DNA of 64,000 nt. It comes from Lysobacter avium (GTDB taxonomy: Bacteria; Pseudomonadota; Gammaproteobacteria; Xanthomonadales; Xanthomonadaceae). Within the stretch, counting starts at the first letter, position 1. Every line of letters begins with the position of its first letter. Where the stretch lies: positions 310,001-374,000 of the forward strand of contig NZ_CP063657.1 in the NCBI RefSeq assembly GCF_015209745.1. The letters are read 5' to 3'. The translations under genes and the position numbers were made by a program. Below are positions 43,048 to 51,284 of the stretch, in pieces. Below the pieces are notes generated by a model. It had not been told where the DNA came from, made no database searches, and saw only the letters and a list, made by a program, of their open reading frames with translations.

Positions 43048-43596
43048 TTACGCGATCTGCTCGCGGATCCGCTGTTTCAGGCGGCCGATCTTGGTCGCCA
43101 CGTTGCCCGGGGTGATGCCGAGGATCTCGGCAATGTCGCGATGGCTGCGATCGTCCAGATACAACAGCATCAGCGCGCGGTTGAGCGGGTCGAGTCGGCG
43201 GATCAGCGCTTGCAGGGTGTGCAAGGCCAGGGTGTCTTCGGGAGAGGCCGCAGCCTGATCGGGAACCGCCGCGATGGCGTGATCATCCACATCCAGGTGG
43301 TGACGTCGACGCCGGCTGCTGCTGCGCAACTGCGAGATCGCGACGTTCAGCGCGATCCGGTACATCCACGTCGAGAACCGGCTCCGCTCGGGATCAAATT
43401 CCGGGAATGCGCGCCACAGTTGCAGGCTGATGTCCTGCACCAGGTCGCGCTGGTCGTCGGTGTCCCGGCAATAGCTGTAGGCGATCTTGAGCACGATGCC
43501 GCGGTGCTGTTCCAGCTTCGCGGTGAACGCGGCCTGCCGGGCGTGCGGCTCACCGGTGCCTGACGTCATCGCGTAGGGTGCGCTCATCGTGTCCAT
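43048..43596 (-). CDS. ECF-family RNA polymerase sigma factor
   Basis: 182 residues. Region 2 near 25-95 (RDLVQDISLQLWRAFPEFDP, STWMYRIALNVAISQLRS) and region 4 near 125-180 (ALMLLYLDDRSHRDIAEILG, ITPGNVATKIGRLKQRI). A basic run RSSSRRRRHH follows region 2. It is not close to the ChrR-partner sigma factor in this window. The adjacent membrane protein is the likely regulator. Target genes are unknown. Confidence 0.93.
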   Translation of the reverse strand: MDTMSAPYAMTSGTGEPHARQAAFTAKLEQHRGIVLKIAYSYCRDTDDQRDLVQDISLQLWRAFPEFDPERSRFSTWMYRIALNVAISQLRSSSRRRRHHLDVDDHAIAAVPDQAAASPEDTLALHTLQALIRRLDPLNRALMLLYLDDRSHRDIAEILGITPGNVATKIGRLKQRIREQIA

Positions 43597-43716
43597 GGAA
43601 AGTGATTCGCCCGGTGAGGCGGAATATCACACCGGCAGTACGAGTCGTTGTTTACCGCCGCCGTTTCAGCTCAGGCACCACGGTCGCCGCCGTCCAGACG
43701 GGGGGGAGAACCCCGA

Positions 43717-44385
43717 CTAGTCCAGCAGCGGCGCGAGTGCTGTCCAGACATGGTCGCGCAACTGTGGCTGCGCGGCGGCGGTGGGGTGCAGGTTGTCGTC
43801 CTGGTAAGCATCGCGATCGGCGGCGAACGGCTGCAACAGGAACGGCACCAGGGCGACGTTGAATCGATTCGCCAGCGTGCGGTAGTTCTGCTCGAACGCG
43901 CGGGTATAGCTCGCGCCGAGGTTGGGCGGCATCTGCATGCCGATCAGCAGCACCTTGGCACCCGCGCCGTGCGCCGCGCCGATCATGAAGGCGAGATTGT
44001 CCGCGCTGCGCGCCGTGGGTAGCCCACGCAGGCCGTCGTTGGCACCCAGGGCGATCACCACAACTTCGGGGCGTTCACGGACCACGGCGTCGAGGATCCG
44101 TGAGCGACCGCCGGCGGTGGTTTCTCCGCTGATGCTGGCGTTCACCACCCGCCACTGCGGCTTCTGCCTGGCGATCCGCTCCGCGGTCAGCGCGACCCAG
44201 CCCTGCTCGGCGGCCATCCCATAGCCGGCGGACAGCGAGTCGCCCATCACCAGAACCGTCTTCGTTGCAGGCGCAGCGCTTGCGGGCGCGAACGTGGCCA
44301 GTACTACGGCAATTACCAGCAGCAGCATCGCCCAGGCAGCGCCGGATTGAATGCGCCGCCCACCAGCCTCATATCGTGGCGTCAT
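43717..44385 (-). CDS. tesA: TesA-like SGNH/GDSL arylesterase, secreted
   Basis: 222 residues from ATG 44385. A signal peptide with a hydrophobic stretch at about 20-34 ends near ASAAP. Block I GDSLSAGYGMAAEQGW holds nucleophile Ser50, block III contains GANDGLRGL near 113-121, and DDNLHPTAAAQ near 200 supplies the Asp/His pair. This is the TesA (acyl-CoA thioesterase I/lysophospholipase L1) family. It is divergent from a YbbA-type ABC ATPase, the arrangement seen in many gammaproteobacteria. Periplasmic location follows from the signal. Confidence 0.92.
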   Translation of the reverse strand: MTPRYEAGGRRIQSGAAWAMLLLVIAVVLATFAPASAAPATKTVLVMGDSLSAGYGMAAEQGWVALTAERIARQKPQWRVVNASISGETTAGGRSRILDAVVRERPEVVVIALGANDGLRGLPTARSADNLAFMIGAAHGAGAKVLLIGMQMPPNLGASYTRAFEQNYRTLANRFNVALVPFLLQPFAADRDAYQDDNLHPTAAAQPQLRDHVWTALAPLLD

Positions 44386-44483
44386 GGAACCGGATGCCGC
44401 GGTTCTGCGTACTGTCACCATCGCTCTCCCATCCGAACAACCGTCGCCCAACCGCACCGCGCGGCCGTGACCCAGGAGCCATC

Positions 44484-45254
44484 ATGGCCGATCACCCCCT
44501 GCCCGCCGATGAAGCCGCGACGCCAATTGCTCCCGCTGCGGCTGTTGATGGCAGTGATGCCGGAGCGCGTGCAGCGGCGCTGAGCGTGCGCGGGCTGGGC
44601 AAGCGCGTGCCCCTGCCGACCGGCGAGCTGACCATCCTGGATGGCATCACGTTCACGATCGATGCCGGCGACACCATTGCCATCGTCGGCGCCTCCGGCT
44701 CGGGCAAGAGCACCCTGCTGTCGCTGATGGCCGGCCTGGACACGCCCAGCAGCGGCGATGTCGAGCTCGACGGCGAGTCGCTGTCCACGCTGGACGAGGA
44801 CGGCCGGGCGAGGGTGCGCGGGGAGAAGGTCGGCTTCGTGTTCCAGAACTTCCAGTTGCTGCCCTCGCTGACCGCGCTGGAGAACGTGATGTTGCCGCTG
44901 GAACTGCGCGGCGACCGCGACGCGGAGGGTCCGGCGCGCGCGATCCTGGGGCAGGTCGGCCTCGGCGAGCGCCTTGGCCACTACCCGCGGCAGCTGTCGG
45001 GCGGCGAGCAGCAACGCGTCGCGCTGGCGCGCGCCTTCGTGACCCGGCCGTCGCTGCTGTTCGCCGACGAGCCGACCGGCAACCTCGACAGTCGCACCGG
45101 CCAGGCCATCATCGAGTTGCTGTTCGAGCTCAACGCGCAGGCCGGCACGACGCTGGTGCTGGTGACCCATGACGACCACCTGGCCGACCGCTGCGGACGG
45201 CGCCTGCGCCTGGACGGTGGACGACTGGTCGCTACCGGGCCGCAGGCGGCATGA
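44484..45254 (+). CDS. ybbA: ABC transporter ATP-binding protein, YbbA-like
   Basis: 256 residues with a 30-residue Ala-rich N extension. Walker A GASGSGKSTLLSLMAGLD near 71-88, signature LSGGEQQRVALARAF near 172-186 and Walker B LLFADEPTGNLDSRTG near 192-207. It resembles the LolD/MacB-type ATPases that work with FtsX-like permeases. AGGAGC lies before the ATG. Its stop overlaps the start of the FtsX-domain permease (ATGA), so the two form one transporter. With the divergent tesA it forms the tesA/ybbAP locus. Confidence 0.94.
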   Translation: MADHPLPADEAATPIAPAAAVDGSDAGARAAALSVRGLGKRVPLPTGELTILDGITFTIDAGDTIAIVGASGSGKSTLLSLMAGLDTPSSGDVELDGESLSTLDEDGRARVRGEKVGFVFQNFQLLPSLTALENVMLPLELRGDRDAEGPARAILGQVGLGERLGHYPRQLSGGEQQRVALARAFVTRPSLLFADEPTGNLDSRTGQAIIELLFELNAQAGTTLVLVTHDDHLADRCGRRLRLDGGRLVATGPQAA

Positions 45255-47821
45255 GCGCCGCCCGGGCTGCGCGGCCGCGCAGCGGCGCTCTGAAGGTCAC
45301 CGCGCTGGCATGGCGCCAGCTGCGACGCGACCTCAAGGCTGGAGACATCCGCATCCTGCTGGCCGCGCTGGTGCTGGCTGTGCTGGCCGTGACAGCGGTC
45401 GGTTTCGTCACCGATCGGGCGGAGCGTGCGCTGGCCATCGAAGCCAATCGCCTGCTCGGCGGCGATGCGGTGGTGCGCGGCGATTCGCCGATCGCTTCGG
45501 GCATTGCCGACACGGCAGCCGCGCTCGACCTGAAACAGACCACGACGGTCGAACTCAACACCATGATCAGCGTCGGCGGCGGCGTGGATGCCCGCCTGCA
45601 GCTGGGCGACCTGCGCGCGCTGGGCAACGGATTCCCGCTGCGCGGCGTGTTCCGCATCGTCGGTGCGGACGGCGTGGAGCGTGATGCTGCCGCCATCCCC
45701 GCGCCTGGCACCGCATGGCTGAGCCGCGCGGGTGCCAGCACGCTGGATGCGGACGTCGGCGACACGATCGTGGTCGGCGAGTCGCGCTTCACCCTCGCCG
45801 CGTTGGTCGCTGCCGAGCCGGATGCCGCGCTGGACTACTTCAACATCGCGCCGAAGGTGTTCATCAGCCTCGCGGACCTGCCGGACACCGGCCTGGTGCA
45901 GGAAGGCAGCCGGATCGGTTACCGGCTGGTCGTGGCCGGGCAGGCCGGTGCGGTGGACCGGTTCGTCAACACGGTCAAGCCAGTGCTTGCCCGGGGCCAG
46001 CGGCTGGAAACCGCGGGCGATGCGCGTCCGGAGATCCGCGCGGCACTGGACCGCGCCGGACGCTTCCTCGGCCTTGCCGCGCTGGTCTCGGTGGTGATGG
46101 CGGCGGTGGCCGTCGCGATGGCGGCGCGGCAGCACAGCCAGCGTCATCTGTCGGGGACGGCGGTGATGCGGTGCCTGGGCGCCAGCCAGGCCACCTTGGC
46201 GGGCATCCATATCGGCGAGTTGCTGATGCTGGGACTGATGGCCAGCACGGTCGGGGTCGCCTTGGCGTTCGCGCTGCAATGGGGCATCGGCCTGTGGCTG
46301 GCGCCGGTGCTGGGCATGACCATTCCGCCCGCGGGCTGGGCGCCGGCACTGCACGGTTTTGCGGTTGGACTGGTCGTGCTGATGGCGTTTGGTGCGCCGC
46401 CGGTGCTGGCGCTGCGCCGTGTACCCGCACTGCGGGTGCTGCGCCGCGATCTCGACCCGACCGAGCCCAGTGCATGGCTGGTGGCCGCCGCCGGCCTGGC
46501 CGGCCTGGCCGCGCTGCTGTGGTGGAAGGCCGGCTCGGCCGCGCTGGGGATCGCCATGCTCGGCGGACTGGTCGCCACCGCGGCGGTGCTCGGCGCGCTG
46601 GGCTGGGGGATGATCGTGTTGCTGCGCCGTCTGCGACCGCGCCTGCGCGGCAGCCTGCGCTACGGGCTGGCCAACGTCAGCCGCCGACCGGCAACCAGCA
46701 TCGCCCAGATCGCATCGCTCGGCCTGGGCCTGATGGCGCTGCTGCTGTTGACCTTCGTGCGCACCGACCTGCTGGACCGCTGGCAGCTCCAGCTTGCCGC
46801 CGACGCGCCCAACCGGTTCATCATCAACGTCCAGGATGACCAGATCGATCCGGTGGCGAAGTTCATCGCCGGCCAGGGCATGGCCGCTCCCACGCTGTAT
46901 CCCATGATCCGCGCCCGCCTGGTGGCCCACAACGGCGCGCCGGTGGTCCGGGCGACCGACGCTGACACTGATGACGCGACGGCCGAACCGAGCGACGGTC
47001 CCGACCGGCGCCGCACCGAGCGTGAGTTCAACCTGTCCATGGCCGCGACGCTGGACGACGACAACCGCGTCGTTGCCGGCCGCTTCTGGGACGGCGTGCC
47101 GGCAACGCCGGAGATCTCGGTCGAGGCCGGGTATGCAAAATCGCTGCAGTGGAAGCTGGGCGATACCGCGTCGTTCGATATCGCCGGTCAGCCGTTCACA
47201 GCCACGATCACCAGCCTGCGCGAGGTCGACTGGACCAGCTTCCGGCCGAACTTCTTCGTCGTCGCCTCCCCGGGTTCGCTGGACGGCTTCCCGGCCAGCC
47301 ACATCACCGCGGTCAGCGTTCCGCCGGAGCAGACCCGCTTCACCGCGCAACTCGTCGGCCAATTCCCCAACCTGACCGTGATCGACATCGACGCGGTGCT
47401 CTCGCAGGTCCGGGCGACCGCCGACCAGGTGTCGGTGGTGGTCGAGGTGGTGTTCTGGTTTTCGCTGGCCACCGGGGTGCTGGTGTTGCTGGCGGCGGTC
47501 AGCGCGAGCCAGGACGAGCGCCTGCTGGAAGGCGGGGTGATGCGCGTTCTGGGCGGCAGCCGGCGTCAATTGCGGCTCGCGCAGGCGTCGGAATTCGCCG
47601 TCGTCGGCCTGTTGTCCGGGGTGGTCGCCGCAGTCGCCGCGTCCGTGCTGGCGGGCGTGGTGGCGGTGCGCGTGTTCGATCTTCCCTGGCAGCCCAACTG
47701 GTCGATGGCGCTTGCCGGCGCGGTGCTGGGCACGCTCGCCGCGCTGGTCGCGGGCATGTTCGCCACCCGCAAGGTGCTGGACGCACCGCCCTCGCAGACG
47801 CTGCGCGAGCTGCAGGGCTGA
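45251..47821 (+). CDS. ybbP: FtsX-domain ABC permease, YbbP-like
   Basis: 856 residues with about ten membrane helices in two FtsX-type units. Helix 1 follows DLKAGDIRILLAALVLAVLA near 28. The first FtsX block near 265-400 contains GTAVMRCLGASQATLAGIHI, and the second near 720-850 contains LEGGVMRVLGGSRRQLRLAQ. A large periplasmic domain lies near 500-700. Family members act with a YbbA ATPase on envelope lipids or lipoproteins, probably as mechanotransmission pumps; the substrate is not known. The gene is coupled to ybbA by a 4-base overlap. Confidence 0.93.
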   Translation: MSAARAARPRSGALKVTALAWRQLRRDLKAGDIRILLAALVLAVLAVTAVGFVTDRAERALAIEANRLLGGDAVVRGDSPIASGIADTAAALDLKQTTTVELNTMISVGGGVDARLQLGDLRALGNGFPLRGVFRIVGADGVERDAAAIPAPGTAWLSRAGASTLDADVGDTIVVGESRFTLAALVAAEPDAALDYFNIAPKVFISLADLPDTGLVQEGSRIGYRLVVAGQAGAVDRFVNTVKPVLARGQRLETAGDARPEIRAALDRAGRFLGLAALVSVVMAAVAVAMAARQHSQRHLSGTAVMRCLGASQATLAGIHIGELLMLGLMASTVGVALAFALQWGIGLWLAPVLGMTIPPAGWAPALHGFAVGLVVLMAFGAPPVLALRRVPALRVLRRDLDPTEPSAWLVAAAGLAGLAALLWWKAGSAALGIAMLGGLVATAAVLGALGWGMIVLLRRLRPRLRGSLRYGLANVSRRPATSIAQIASLGLGLMALLLLTFVRTDLLDRWQLQLAADAPNRFIINVQDDQIDPVAKFIAGQGMAAPTLYPMIRARLVAHNGAPVVRATDADTDDATAEPSDGPDRRRTEREFNLSMAATLDDDNRVVAGRFWDGVPATPEISVEAGYAKSLQWKLGDTASFDIAGQPFTATITSLREVDWTSFRPNFFVVASPGSLDGFPASHITAVSVPPEQTRFTAQLVGQFPNLTVIDIDAVLSQVRATADQVSVVVEVVFWFSLATGVLVLLAAVSASQDERLLEGGVMRVLGGSRRQLRLAQASEFAVVGLLSGVVAAVAASVLAGVVAVRVFDLPWQPNWSMALAGAVLGTLAALVAGMFATRKVLDAPPSQTLRELQG

Positions 47822-47842
47822 GTCAGCCCGTCATGGCGCCCG

Positions 47843-48097
47843 TCATTGCCTGATGGTCTCGTCGGCGGAAAACCGCCTGGCGTATTCGCGCTCGGCGGTC
47901 ACGCGCTCCACCTCCGCGTCGGCCATCTCCATCGCCGCATACACGGCGTAGGCCAACTCGCCGTCACGGCGGCCCGTCTCGAAAAGCCGGTAGCGCTGGG
48001 TATCGCCCCCGGCGTTTTCCGGGTACTGGGCGGGCGGCTGCCCGTCGAGGTCGACTTCGCTGTTGTCGATGGTGCCGCCGATGAAGAGTGCTCGCAT
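47843..48097 (-). CDS. Small conserved-looking protein of unknown function
   Basis: 84 residues from ATG 48097 (MRALFIGGTIDNSEVDLDGQ), with GGAG ten bases upstream. The frame is open further upstream, but only basic low-complexity sequence lies there. The body is soluble and acidic, ending in ADAEVERVTAEREYARRFSA, probably helical. It lies between converging ybbP and divergent rsmC-like genes. I do not recognise the family. Confidence 0.65.
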   Translation of the reverse strand: MRALFIGGTIDNSEVDLDGQPPAQYPENAGGDTQRYRLFETGRRDGELAYAVYAAMEMADAEVERVTAEREYARRFSADETIRQ

Positions 48098-48234
48098 GGT
48101 GGTTCGTCTCCGCTGCGGGGGTGGGGCCAGACTGTCGCGCTCGACGTTGGCTCGCGATGAAACCCGCGTTGTCGGGGCATGAACGAGCAGGCGCGCAGCA
48201 ACCGCCACGGTAAACTGCGCGGATCTTCCTACCG

Positions 48235-49362
48235 ATGCACACCGTGGCCACTGACGACCTCGCGCTGGAAACCCTGATGCTGCCCTTTGAACGCGGCCTG
48301 CTGGCCTGGCCGGAGGAGGGCGGGGCGCTGTTCCTGCGCGCGCGTGACGGTTGGCCCCTGCACCAGCGCCCGCTGCCCGGCCTGGTGTGCGAACAGAGCT
48401 TCAAGCCCGACGCCGATGCCCTGGTGCGGGCGGGCCTGACCCTGGTCGCGCCTGACAACACGGCCCGCTATCCGCTGGTGCTGGTGCTGCCGCCGCGCCA
48501 GCGCGAGGAATTGCGCGCGCTGTATGCCCGCGCCGTGGAGCGGGTGGCCCCGGGTGGCCGGGTGGTCGCCTGTGTGAGCAACAAAGAGGGCGCCCGTTCC
48601 GCCCAGGACGACCTGCGCAAGCTTGCCGGTGCGGTCGGCGACCTGACCAAGAACAAGTGCCGCGTGTTCTGGACCGCGCCGCTGCACGTCGATGACAGTG
48701 CGGCGTCGCTGGACACCGCGTTGCAGGCGCAGTGGCTGCAGCTGGATGCGTCGCGGCCTGTCGCCGGCGGGCGGTTCATCAGCCGTCCGGGCGTGTTCGC
48801 CTGGGACCGCATCGACCCGGCCTCGGCCCTGTTGGCGGCGCAGCTGCCGGCTGACCTCGCCGGCGCGGCCGCCGATCTTGGCGCGGGTTTTGGCTACCTG
48901 TCGGCCGAGTTGCTGGCGCGCTGCCCGTCGATCACCGCGCTGGATCTCTACGAAGCCGAGGCGCGTGCTCTTGAGCTGGCGCGAACCAATCTGGGCGCGG
49001 TCGACACCACCGTCAGGCTCGACTACCACTGGCACGACGTCACCGCTGGCCTGCCTAAGCAGTACGACGTGATCATCAGCAATCCGCCGTTCCACACCCA
49101 GGGCAGCAGCTACCGACCGGACATCGGTCGCCGGTTCATCGCCGTGGCCGCCGAAGCGCTCAAGCCTGGCGGCCGGCTGTGGATGGTCGCCAACCGCCAC
49201 CTGCCCTACGAGGCCGTGCTGACCGACAGTTTCGGCAGCGTGCGAACCGTAGCCCAGCACGACGGATTCAAGATCATCGAGGCGGTCAAGGCCATGCCCG
49301 CCCGTCCCGCGCCGCCGGAACGGCCGTTCGTGCGCACGAGGCCCGGGGACCGCTCGCTGTGA
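48235..49362 (+). CDS. rsmC: RsmC-like 16S rRNA guanine-N2 methyltransferase
   Basis: 375 residues; SAM-dependent methyltransferase whose family modifies G1207 of 16S rRNA. An N-terminal methyltransferase-like half without clear SAM motif (residues 1-180) is followed by the catalytic half with AADLGAGFGYLSAELLARCP near 211-230 and ISNPPFHTQGSSYRPDIGRR near 280-299; NPPF is the guanine amino-group motif. The two-half architecture is that of RsmC and RlmG. Its stop overlaps a pseudouridine synthase start. RlmG (23S) activity cannot be excluded. Confidence 0.85.
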   Translation: MHTVATDDLALETLMLPFERGLLAWPEEGGALFLRARDGWPLHQRPLPGLVCEQSFKPDADALVRAGLTLVAPDNTARYPLVLVLPPRQREELRALYARAVERVAPGGRVVACVSNKEGARSAQDDLRKLAGAVGDLTKNKCRVFWTAPLHVDDSAASLDTALQAQWLQLDASRPVAGGRFISRPGVFAWDRIDPASALLAAQLPADLAGAAADLGAGFGYLSAELLARCPSITALDLYEAEARALELARTNLGAVDTTVRLDYHWHDVTAGLPKQYDVIISNPPFHTQGSSYRPDIGRRFIAVAAEALKPGGRLWMVANRHLPYEAVLTDSFGSVRTVAQHDGFKIIEAVKAMPARPAPPERPFVRTRPGDRSL

Positions 49363-50066
49363 AGCTGGTCAAGCTGATCGCCAACCTGGGGTATGGCAGC
49401 CGCAAACAGGTCGCGCTGATGTTCCGCGAGGGTCGCATCACCGACGCCGACGGCGAGGTGCTGTACGCGGACGACAAAGTTCCCCACGCCGCGATCCGCA
49501 TCGACGACGAGCCGCTCGATCCGCCGGCCGGCCTGGTGCTGATGCTGCACAAACCCACGGGTTACACGTGTTCGACCAGGGATCCCGGCCGGGTGATCTA
49601 CGACCTGCTGCCGCCCCGTTTCCGCCTGCGCTCGCCGCTGCTGTCACCGGTCGGGCGGCTGGATCGCGAGACCAGCGGGTTGCTGCTGATGACCGATGAC
49701 GGCCAGTTGCTGCACCGGATCACCTCGCCCAAAACAGGGCTCGCGAAGGTTTACGAGGCCACCCTGGCCCAGGACCTGCGCGGCGACGAGGCGGCGGTGT
49801 TCGCCAGTGGCACCTTGATGCTGGAGTCGGAAAAAACCCCGCTCGCTCCCGCGCCCATGGTCGTCGATGGCCCGCGCCAGGCACGGCTGACCCTGACCGA
49901 GGGCCGCTACCACCAGGTCCGGCGGATGTTCGCCGCGGTCGGCAACCACGTCGACGCCCTGCATCGCAGCCAGGTTGGCGGTCTCGCTCTGGACGGACTC
50001 CCCGAAGGCGAGTGGCGGCTGCTGGATGGCGTTGATCTCGACCGCCTGTTCGGTGCCGTGGACTGA
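49359..50066 (+). CDS. rsuA: RsuA-family 16S rRNA pseudouridine synthase
   Basis: 235 residues, GTG start overlapping the rsmC-like stop. An S4-like RNA-binding N part (KLVKLIANLGYGSRKQVALM near 2-21) precedes the catalytic domain with LMLHKPTGYTCSTRD near 64, the catalytic Asp in VGRLDRETSGLLLMTDDG near 98-115, and EGRYHQVRRMFAAVGNHVDA near 190. The HKPxGxTCS pattern and size fit RsuA (U516 of 16S rRNA), though RluE/RluF relatives are similar. Coupling to a 16S methyltransferase supports the small subunit as target. Confidence 0.88.
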   Translation: MKLVKLIANLGYGSRKQVALMFREGRITDADGEVLYADDKVPHAAIRIDDEPLDPPAGLVLMLHKPTGYTCSTRDPGRVIYDLLPPRFRLRSPLLSPVGRLDRETSGLLLMTDDGQLLHRITSPKTGLAKVYEATLAQDLRGDEAAVFASGTLMLESEKTPLAPAPMVVDGPRQARLTLTEGRYHQVRRMFAAVGNHVDALHRSQVGGLALDGLPEGEWRLLDGVDLDRLFGAVD

Positions 50067-50144
50067 GTTCGCGCTCCGTGTCGAACGTCCATGCCAGGAC
50101 CGCTGGAGTGCTGGCGCCGTGCGCGCGCCATCCGCAGCTGACGC

Positions 50145-50585
50145 TTATTTGTCCAGGCTGCGATCGGAGCGGACCTTGAGCCGCATGAAGACCCGGAAAA
50201 CCAGCCAGTTGATCACCGCCAGCGCGACGGCGAACCCCCACGCGCTCATGGCCGCAGCCGCGCCGATCGCGCCGACGATCCAGATGCTGGCCGCCGATGC
50301 CGTCCCCGACACCGTGTCGTCGTGTTTGAGGATCGCTCCGCCGCCGACAAAGCCAATCCCCGTCATCAGCCCTTGCAGCAGCCGCGCCTTTGCCTCCGGG
50401 CCCGCCCCGTCGATGAAGTAGAGCCCGAGCAACATGTAGGCGCATGCGCCCACCGCGACCAGCGGGAAGGTCCGCACCCCGACCAGGTCGCTGTGCCGTT
50501 CCCGGTTCCATGCGACCGGAAAGGCCAGTACCAGCGAGGCCACCAGTGCCACGTAGGGCTGGAATTCATGCCACCCAAGTTGCAT
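50145..50585 (-). CDS. MgtC/SapB-family membrane protein
   Basis: 146 residues with four hydrophobic segments. VALVASLVLAFPVAWNRERH near 12-31, LVGVRTFPLVAVGACAYMLL near 34-53 and GLMTGIGFVGGGAILKHDDT near 72-91 match the MgtC/SapB family. The C-terminal cytoplasmic ACT-like domain of virulence MgtC proteins is absent, as in short SapB-like members. It is divergent from the DUF421 gene across 131 bases. Function (magnesium stress, acid adaptation or other) is not settled for short members. Confidence 0.9.
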   Translation of the reverse strand: MQLGWHEFQPYVALVASLVLAFPVAWNRERHSDLVGVRTFPLVAVGACAYMLLGLYFIDGAGPEAKARLLQGLMTGIGFVGGGAILKHDDTVSGTASAASIWIVGAIGAAAAMSAWGFAVALAVINWLVFRVFMRLKVRSDRSLDK

Positions 50586-50716
50586 GCGTTGAAGTCCGTC
50601 AGCAGAGGTTGCATCTTGGTTTGGCAGCAGTGATCACGACGTAGTGATGGCGATTCTCACGCGGTCGATCCGGCCAGCGCCCTAACGTTGTCGTCCCTGC
50701 CCCGGCAGGAATCGTG

Positions 50717-51199
50717 ATGAATCTATCGGCTGACTGGTCTGATCTGCTCCGCGTGGTTGTTGTCGGCAGCTGCGCCTATCTGGCGCTGGTGGTTCTGCTG
50801 CGCGGATACGGCAAGCGCACCCTCAGCAAGATCAACGCCTTCGACTTTGTCGTGACCATTGCCTTGGGGTCGATCCTCGCCACGATCCTGCTGAGCAAGT
50901 CGGTGTCGCTGCTGGAGGGTGTCACCGCATTGGTCGTGCTCATGTCGTGGCAGTTTGCGTTCAGCTGGCTCGCGGCCCGCTCAAGCCGGGTACGGAAAAT
51001 TATCGCCAGCGAGCCGCGCCTGCTTGCCCATGATGGCGAGCTGCTCACCTCGGCGCTGCGGGACGAGCGGATTGCCGCCGACGAGGTGATGCAGGCGCTT
51101 CGCAATCACGGCTTCCAACGTCTGCACGAGGTCCGGTGCGTGGTTCTGGAGCCGGATGGAACGCTGAGCGTGATCGGCCGGGACACCCCGGCTGCCTGA
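50717..51199 (+). CDS. DUF421 (YetF-like) membrane protein
   Basis: 160 residues. Two or three N-terminal helices (VVVVGSCAYLALVVLLRGYG near 13-32, FDFVVTIALGSILATILLSK near 43-62) precede a cytoplasmic DUF421 domain of about 70 residues (SEPRLLAHDGELLTSALRDE near 96-115, HEVRCVVLEPDGTLSVIGR near 137-155). AGGA precedes the ATG by six bases; a GTG three bases earlier is less well placed. The family has no assigned activity in proteobacteria. Confidence 0.92.
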   Translation: MNLSADWSDLLRVVVVGSCAYLALVVLLRGYGKRTLSKINAFDFVVTIALGSILATILLSKSVSLLEGVTALVVLMSWQFAFSWLAARSSRVRKIIASEPRLLAHDGELLTSALRDERIAADEVMQALRNHGFQRLHEVRCVVLEPDGTLSVIGRDTPAA

Positions 51200-51284
51200 T
51201 CGTTTCGGCCGCACTTTCTGACGGCAGCATCACGGAACGGGGCGAATGATCGGGGGCCACTCCTCCATCACGCAGGACCCGGCC

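Noticed and set aside
44981..47569. An 862-codon minus-strand frame opposite ybbA-ybbP
   Set aside because: Antisense shadow of a recognisable ATPase/permease pair with correct motifs on the plus strand.
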